Below, piece after piece: positions 7,327 to 11,436 of a DNA stretch of 11,436 nt. A model generated the notes under the pieces. It worked only from the letters and a program-made list of their open reading frames with translations. It ran no database searches and was not told the origin of the DNA. Position 1 is the stretch's first letter; the number at the start of each line of letters is the position of its first letter. The position numbers were made by a program, and so were the translations under genes. The stretch is from Larix sibirica (taxonomy: Eukaryota > Streptophyta > Pinopsida > Pinales > Pinaceae): contig NWUY0303901231.1 in NCBI GenBank assembly GCA_004151065.3, positions 1 through 11,436 on the forward strand. The letters run 5' to 3'.

Positions 7327-7830
7327 TTAGATTCTTTTATTTCTGAGTTTGAATTGCAAGTTCCAAAGCAACAAATTATATTAGCTTTAGATGTAGCCAT
7401 GGAATCTACCCCGGCAAGGTGGTGGACTGCTCATAAGGATAATATAGAAGGTTGGTCACATTGTAAATATCTATTAGAAATTAGGTTTGGCAAAGGACTT
7501 GAGTAGGTTGGAGTGAAATATAATGGTTTGACCAGTTCTATGGAACATTTCGAGGAATGCACTACAATATGGAGGAATTTACCTAAGCAAGAATGGGTAC
7601 ACGTTTGTTCATACCTTTGATACAATACCAAGAAACTGGTATAAAGAGTTGGAACTACAACGCGAAACAACGGATTGGGAAAATATGATCTTCAACTTGA
7701 AGGTAACTTTTAGTATTGAGGATGAGAGTCCAATGGTGGATTTATCTCTACAAGTTATCAAGGAGAATTTTTTTGAGGACGTGCCTTTACCTATATATAA
7801 CATGCTAGAGTGGGTTGCGACACTTGAGTA
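7327..7830 (+). pseudogene. Two capsid-like (Retrotrans_gag-like) modules between PR and RT
   Basis: Module 1 (frame 1, 7327-7600) reads LDSFISEFELQVPKQQ, then ALDVAMESTPARWWTAHKDN and WSHCKYLLEIRFG. Module 2 (frame 2 from about 7601) reads FDTIPRNWYKELELQRETTD, then WENMIFNLKVTFSIEDE. Both show the signature I associate with plant gag capsid domains: a helix ending in (T/I)P-x-x-W(W/Y), then W-x-x-(C/M)-x-x-x-L-x-x-x-F. The same layout occurs in the true gag of this element (GDRALTWFM). A TAG interrupts module 1 near 7504, and TAG 7829-7831 follows module 2. Finding capsid-like modules inside pol, between protease and RT, is unexpected. Function is unknown; structural or particle-related use is inference. 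A helical linker that resembles gag by chance is the alternative. Confidence 0.55.
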
Positions 7831-8020
7831 GGCACTAGAGTGCTATAACATTACTGGAGACTAGGAAGCTAAGGACCCAAGGGACTTGCATATACCAAAA
7901 AGAGAGGGTAACCACGACATAGGACCCGAGATAGAATTTGCTAACTTCTTACAACCCTTGAAGACTACAAAATTAAATATTGGTTCAGAAGAAAATCCTA
8001 AGTTTGCTAATATTGGAGAA
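7831..8020 (+). pseudogene. Acidic spacer before RT
   Basis: Continuation of the frame-2 pol reading with TAG 7862-7864. The product is charged (DPRDLHIPKREGNHDIGPE) and leads through LKTTKLNIGSEENPKFANIG into the RT approach. No domain is recognised, but the frame is shared with both neighbours. Confidence 0.5.
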
Positions 8021-8848
8021 TACTGGGATGATGAGACTGTAGGAAATATTACTGATTTGTTGCATGAGTATCAGGATATGTTCCCCACCAAGTTTTCTTA
8101 AATAAAGGGTATTGTTGGTGACTTAAGAGAGATGAAAATTCCACTTAATCCTGACACGAAGCCTATTAATTAGAGACCCTATAGATTAAATCCAAGATAT
8201 AAAGAGAATGTGAAGGCTGAAATTGATAGAATGTTGGATGTAGGAATCATCGAACCTGTTGAAGAGTTGGAGTGGATTAGACCTATGGTAATTCAGGGTA
8301 AGATTAAAGGGGATGTTAGGATATGTGTTGACCTATGAAATTTGAATGATGCATGCTTACATGATCCATTCTCCAACTCCTTTTTTACAGACGAGGTACT
8401 AGAGAATGGTGGAGGGCATGAAGCCTACTCATTTACTAATGGGTTTTCTGGCTATCATCAAATCAAGATTTCCAAGGAGGATCGACACAAAACTATGTTT
8501 GCAACATAGTGGAGCTATTACCAGTATACAATGATGCCATTCGGGTTAAAGAATGCCCTTGCTATTTTTTCCAGGGTAGTTGTTGCAGCCTTCAAAGAGT
8601 TTATCCATAAGTTTATGGAAATATACTTCGACGATTGGAAATGTTTTAGTTTGTTGAAGAATCATATTGAGAATCTGAGGGTGATGTTGGATCGATGTAG
8701 ACAATACCAAATTTCTTTAAATTTGAAGAAATGCATATTTTGTGCTCCATTTGGCATACTACTTGGTCATGTGGTATGTAAGCAAGGATTGTTGGTGGAT
8801 CTTACAAAGATTTCCATTATAATAGATCTACCTCCACCCACTTCAGTT
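8021..8848 (+). pseudogene. Reverse transcriptase (RT)
   Basis: RT copies element RNA into DNA. In frame 2, without any indel, the order is YWDDETVGNITDLL (approach), REMKIPL, RPYRLNP, GIIEPVEE, RICVDL, LNDACLHDPF, SFTNGFSGYHQIKI, MPFGLKNA, IYFDDW, CRQYQISLNLKKC and ILLGHVVCKQG. The YFDD box (8624-8635) keeps both catalytic Asp. Motif A reads FTNGFSGYHQ, with AAT (8438-8440) where Asp is required, so one of three catalytic acids is lost. Stops are TAA 8099, TAG 8171, TGA 8336 and TAG 8507. Those at 8171 (before RPYRL) and 8336 (after VDL) stand where Gln and Arg are usual. Domain identity is certain; the protein is dead. Confidence 0.95.
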
Positions 8849-9326
8849 TGATAGTTAAGGACAACTTTGGTTCATACGGGCTATTACCGAAAGTTTATAA
8901 AAGGATATGCTCAGATTATATCTCCTATGGAAAAGCTGCTAAAGAAAGATGTGAATTTTAAGTGGAATGAAGAGTGTCAGTAGAGCTTCGACACATTGAA
9001 AGAGAAAATGGTTACAACGCATATTTTGGTATTTCTGAACTGGCGAAAAATAATTCCATGTGCATGCCAATGCATCTTTACTCGCTCTAGGTGTAGTCCT
9101 TGCACAACAAGTGAGGAGTTTATTGATCATCTTATTGCATTTGCTAACAGAAAATTGTTGACCACATCAAGAAATTATACTATGACAGAAAGGGAAGGGA
9201 TTGCTATGGTATATGCCATGCAAACGTTTAGGCATTATCTGTTAGGAGGGAACTTTAAAATGTTTACAGATCATTATGCTTTGGAATGCCTCACCAATAA
9301 GCCAGTGTTGGGGGGGGATTATCTGT
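8849..9326 (+). pseudogene. RT connection and RNase H
   Basis: Adjacent stops TGA 8849 and TAG 8852 replace two codons of the RT tail, then frame 2 continues with LRTTLVHTGYYRKFIKGYAQ, PMEKLLKKDVNFKWNEECQ, TAG 8981 and LKEKMVTTHILVF. RNase H removes the RNA strand and primes from the PPT. Its first motif appears only in frame 0 (FHVHANASLLALGVVLAQ, 9054-9107), where Asn (9069-9071) stands for the catalytic Asp of the usual DAS. Frame 2 resumes by about 9113 (IDHLIAFANRKL, TEREGIAMVYAMQTFRHYLL, FKMFTDHYALECL), so two compensating indels flank 9050-9110. The FTD Asp is kept. A run of eight G (9310-9317) causes the next shift to frame 0. Confidence 0.9.
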
Positions 9327-10765
9327 CGATGGTTATTATTGTTTGAGGAATATTATTTTGAGAATGTCATAAAGCCAGGGAGGCAAAATGCTGGTCCTGA
9401 CCGTTTGTCGAGGCTGGAAATAGGAGAGGAACCAACCAACTTATAAGATAACTTCCCAGATGCGTAGCTCTTTTCGGTAAGAATGGTTGATGAATACTTT
9501 GAAGATATTGTGAATCTACTGTCTACAAGAGTTGTACCAGACAATTATATGACTGCACAGAATAAGCAGTTAATTGTTAAGTTTGTGGACTATCAATTGA
9601 TATCTAATCAATTGTACAAGTTAGGACCGAATGAGGTATTGCGTCATAATGTTCTAGAGCACGAGCGAGCAATAATCTTAGCCGAGGCTCATGATGGTGT
9701 TGCGGGAGGTCATTACACAAGAAAAAATATTGTGCATAATATATTAAGGGATGGGATATGGTGGCCTACCCTCCATAATGATGCCAATGAGTATTTCCAG
9801 AACTGCGACATATGCCAGAGGATCGGGAAGCTGTCAAGAAGGGATGAAATGTCGTTAGTTCCCCAATTCACGTTGCAAGCCTTTGAAAAACGGGCTATTG
9901 ACTTTGTGGATTTGATAAATCCAAAAGGAAAAAGGAATGGCACAAGGTATATTATTACTGCAACAAACTACCTTACAAGATGGGTTGAAGCTGTGCTAGT
10001 GCGATATTGCAGTGTTGCAATTGCTGCGAAGTTTCTTTTTGAGAATGTCGTTACTGGGTTTGGATGTCCTCGAGTTTTAATAAGTGACCAGGGTGCACAC
10101 TTTGTCAACAAGACTATAGAAGCACTTACATGATAATTCTAGATCTATCATGGGAAGAGTACCCTGTATCACCCATAGGAAAATGGGACTATTGAATAAT
10201 TTAAGAAGATTTTGGAACATCCAGTGACGAAGGTTTGTAATGTGAACCGCGACGATTGGGACTTGAGAGAGGTCATGCAATTTTATGGGCTTATAGAATG
10301 ACATGCAAAAAATTGACAGGTCAGACGCCCTTTCGACTAGGATATGGACAAGATGTTGTTGTGCCTATGGAATATATTGTATCAAGTCTAAGGATTGCTG
10401 CTTTCACTGGTATGTTTGATATCGGTGTTGTTAAAGAAATATTGTTGCAGTTACTTCAACTAGAAGAAAACATGTTTATTGCAGGATTCCATCAGCAAGT
10501 TCAGAAAGATAGAGAAAAGGCACAACATGATTTCCATGTCACTAGAAAACATTTCCAACGAGGAGAATTAGTTCTTCTTTATGATAGTAAGTTTTTCAAA
10601 CATCATGGAAAGCTAAGAATGCATTGTCTAGGTCCTTATGTCATCAACTATGTGATGAAGGGAGGCACAGTGTAGTTGCAAAAGCTATATGGAGACCTCC
10701 TAGACAGACTAGTAAATGGAAGCGAACTGAAACATTACAGGGATAGTCGAGCTTCCTTGCAATGA
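9327..10765 (+). pseudogene. Integrase (IN) with HHCC, D-D35-E core and GPY module
   Basis: Integrase inserts the cDNA into the host genome. After a short linker (stops TAA 9444, TAG 9465), frame 0 is open over 9483-10133. The zinc-binding site has His at 9690 and 9711 and Cys at 9804 and 9813 (H-x6-H-x30-C-x2-C). Catalytic residues are Asp 9900 (AIDFV), Asp 10086 (ISDQGAHF) and Glu 10194 (GTIE). Exactly 61 and 35 residues separate them, so no indel has struck the core although TGA 10131, TAA 10134, TAG 10140, TAG 10176 and TAA 10197 lie inside. A shift to frame 2 near 10262-10275 leads to LWAYRMTCKKLTGQTPFRLG, LVLLYDSKF and the GPY motif (10631-10639). TAG 10673 sits in GGTV-x-LQKL. The frame ends at TGA 10763-10765. 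No chromodomain follows. Confidence 0.95.
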
Positions 10766-10828
10766 AGAAATTTGCATCAGTTTTGTACAAAATTTTTTTA
10801 TTTTATTTTTGTCTGTATATAGTTCCTA

Positions 10829-10950
10829 GAAACCCCAAGTTTTATTTTGTGTCGAAATTTTTTGTGTCAAGGTCTTCCTGTCGAAGTCTTAGTTTGGTTT
10901 TTGGAAACCCCAAATTATTTCTCTTGTCAAAGTGTTATATCAAAATGGGG
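10829..10950. repeat. Diverged direct repeat of about 75-bp period
   Basis: GAAACCCCAA occurs at 10829-10838 and exactly again at 10904-10913. Similar bases follow in both (TTTT or TTAT, then TTGT-C-AA). The second unit is clearly diverged and shorter. It lies just after the integrase stop. Confidence 0.55.
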
Positions 10951-10958
10951 GTTGGGGG
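10942..10958 (+). promoter_or_regulatory. G-rich tract, possible but imperfect polypurine tract
   Basis: AAAATGGGGGTTGGGGG holds two G5 runs but is broken by T. It is not followed by an LTR-like TG start. It lies about 180 bp after pol, where a gypsy PPT could be. I keep it only as a candidate. Confidence 0.25.
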
Positions 10959-11156
10959 TCTTTCGTAGTTTTCTTTGTCGAAGTACAAAAGTGTTTGTCA
11001 TAGTTGGTGATTTGTCGCAGTTGCAGTTGGCGTGCATTAATTGTTTCTTTTATGGTGAGTGTAGTGGCGACATTAGTGGGTTTTTTCCTTTAATTGCCGA
11101 AAATACTTAAGTGTGTGACTATATTTGTCGCTGCCACCTTAATGATTGCAAGGATC

Positions 11157-11191
11157 ATTCCTATTCATTGCACATCGGGAATGATAGGAAT
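11157..11191. repeat. Inverted repeat (hairpin) in 3' region
   Basis: ATTCCTATTCATT (11157-11169) pairs with AATGATAGGAAT (11180-11191) over 12 bp with one bulged T, around a 10-nt loop. Its role is unknown. It could be an RNA structure in the 3' untranslated region or part of an LTR. Confidence 0.7.
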
Positions 11192-11436
11192 ATCACACGA
11201 GGGAATTAATTTTAAAAGCACATTAACCAACCGGTTGGGACTCATTGTTGTCTTGACGTGGAAGAATATTGAGCAAACCAGAGTTTGAGCAAATTACACA
11301 GAGCGAATTTAGCACAACAGAGTATCAATATGTAGGTTGATTTATCCGCAACCCGTGAAGTTCAAGGATCTGTCAAATAAATTAACATGCAGGGCTCTCT
11401 GTCAGTCATTCCATAGCAACCAAAAGTTGTATCACT

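Larger units (their letters stand above)
3132..11436 (+). mobile_element. Element B: degenerate Ty3/gypsy retrotransposon, 3' end beyond window
   Basis: The order gag, zinc knuckles, protease, RT, RNase H, integrase along one strand is diagnostic of Ty3/gypsy (in Copia, integrase precedes RT). Pol ends with a GPY module and no chromodomain, which speaks against a chromovirus. Over 8 kb are present, with 3' noncoding DNA still running at the window edge. Every domain is broken by stops or frame changes, so the copy is dead as a source of protein. Its left boundary sits 78 bp after the truncated gag start of element A, suggesting a nested insertion. Confidence 0.85.
10766..11436 (+). other. 3' noncoding region of element B, running off the window
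   Basis: No coding signal continues after pol; the short open frames at 10762-11288 overlap each other and show no motif. The region starts T-rich (10791-10810) and carries a diverged duplication around GAAACCCCAA, a set of TGTCG(A/C)(A/T)G words, a G-rich tract near 10942 and a hairpin at 11157. No sequence resembling the LTR start at 3132 is seen. Either the 3' untranslated region exceeds 670 bp, or the 3' LTR is unrelated to the 3132-3757 segment. Confidence 0.6.

Noticed and set aside
10640-10765. Chromodomain at the end of integrase
   Set aside because: Only about 40 codons follow the GPY motif, and they lack the aromatic cage pattern of chromodomains.
10762-11288. Three overlapping plus-strand frames (68, 87, 64 codons) after integrase
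   Set aside because: They overlap in different frames, carry no motif, and lie in T-rich repeat-bearing noncoding DNA past the pol stop. I looked for an env-like or extra ORF here and could not support one.
3132-11436. Copia classification of element B from the U5 motif
   Set aside because: In pol, integrase follows RNase H and the RT motifs are of gypsy type; Copia has integrase before RT.
1-11436. Host gene, tRNA, rRNA, CRISPR array or bacterial operon
   Set aside because: No splice-joined host coding sequence, cloverleaf, spacer-repeat array or ribosome-binding pattern was found. Everything recognisable belongs to LTR retrotransposons.

Overview
This window looks like repeat-dominated intergenic DNA from a seed plant. 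It is AT-rich, has no intact gene and no prokaryotic signals, and is filled by Ty3/gypsy-type LTR retrotransposon remains. A gymnosperm with a large genome is my best guess from the long LTR and the style of the gag-pol sequence, but this is inference, not proof.

Left part (1-3131, element A). The window opens in the last 83 codons of a gag-like reading frame with a decayed zinc knuckle (3-254). About 100 bp later come a 14-nt polypurine tract (359-372) and a 1911-bp LTR (373-2283) bounded by TGTAAC...GTTACA. A degenerate initiator-tRNA-Met primer-binding site follows the LTR (2288-2299), then a 628-nt leader and the first 41 codons of a gag-like frame (2928-3053). This LTR therefore has a 3' element end on its left and a 5' element start on its right, an internal-LTR-internal arrangement. 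No pol lies between the gag end and the polypurine tract, so the left copy is gag-only or internally deleted. The LTR carries a perfect 20-bp palindrome, a second hairpin 12 bp away, and a 44-bp tandem duplication.

Right part (3132-11436, element B). A second LTR-like segment (about 3132-3757, with a TATA box, AATAAA and a conserved-looking U5 hairpin) stands just before a complete but dead gag-pol. In order: a gag N-terminal region (3804-4220), an acidic/Ser-rich linker, a capsid-like domain (5024-5576), at least four CCHC knuckle sites and an RG-rich stretch (5577-6085), a linker, an aspartic protease (about 6640-6990), two capsid-like modules between protease and RT (7327-7830), RT (8021-8848), RNase H (8849-9326), and integrase with HHCC, D-D35-E and a GPY motif (9327-10765), with no chromodomain. 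A noncoding 3' region with short repeats and a hairpin runs to the window edge; the 3' LTR is not visible. Element B probably inserted into element A just after A's gag start.

State of the genes. Nothing here can be translated at full length. Gag-pol carries roughly ten frame changes and more than twenty in-frame stops. Many stops sit where Gln (CAG/CAA) or Arg (CGA) is usual, and one catalytic Asp each in RT and RNase H reads AAT (Asn). That pattern fits C-to-T decay of methylated DNA. One 1.45-kb stretch of pol keeps a single frame despite nine stops, and the integrase triad keeps exact spacing.
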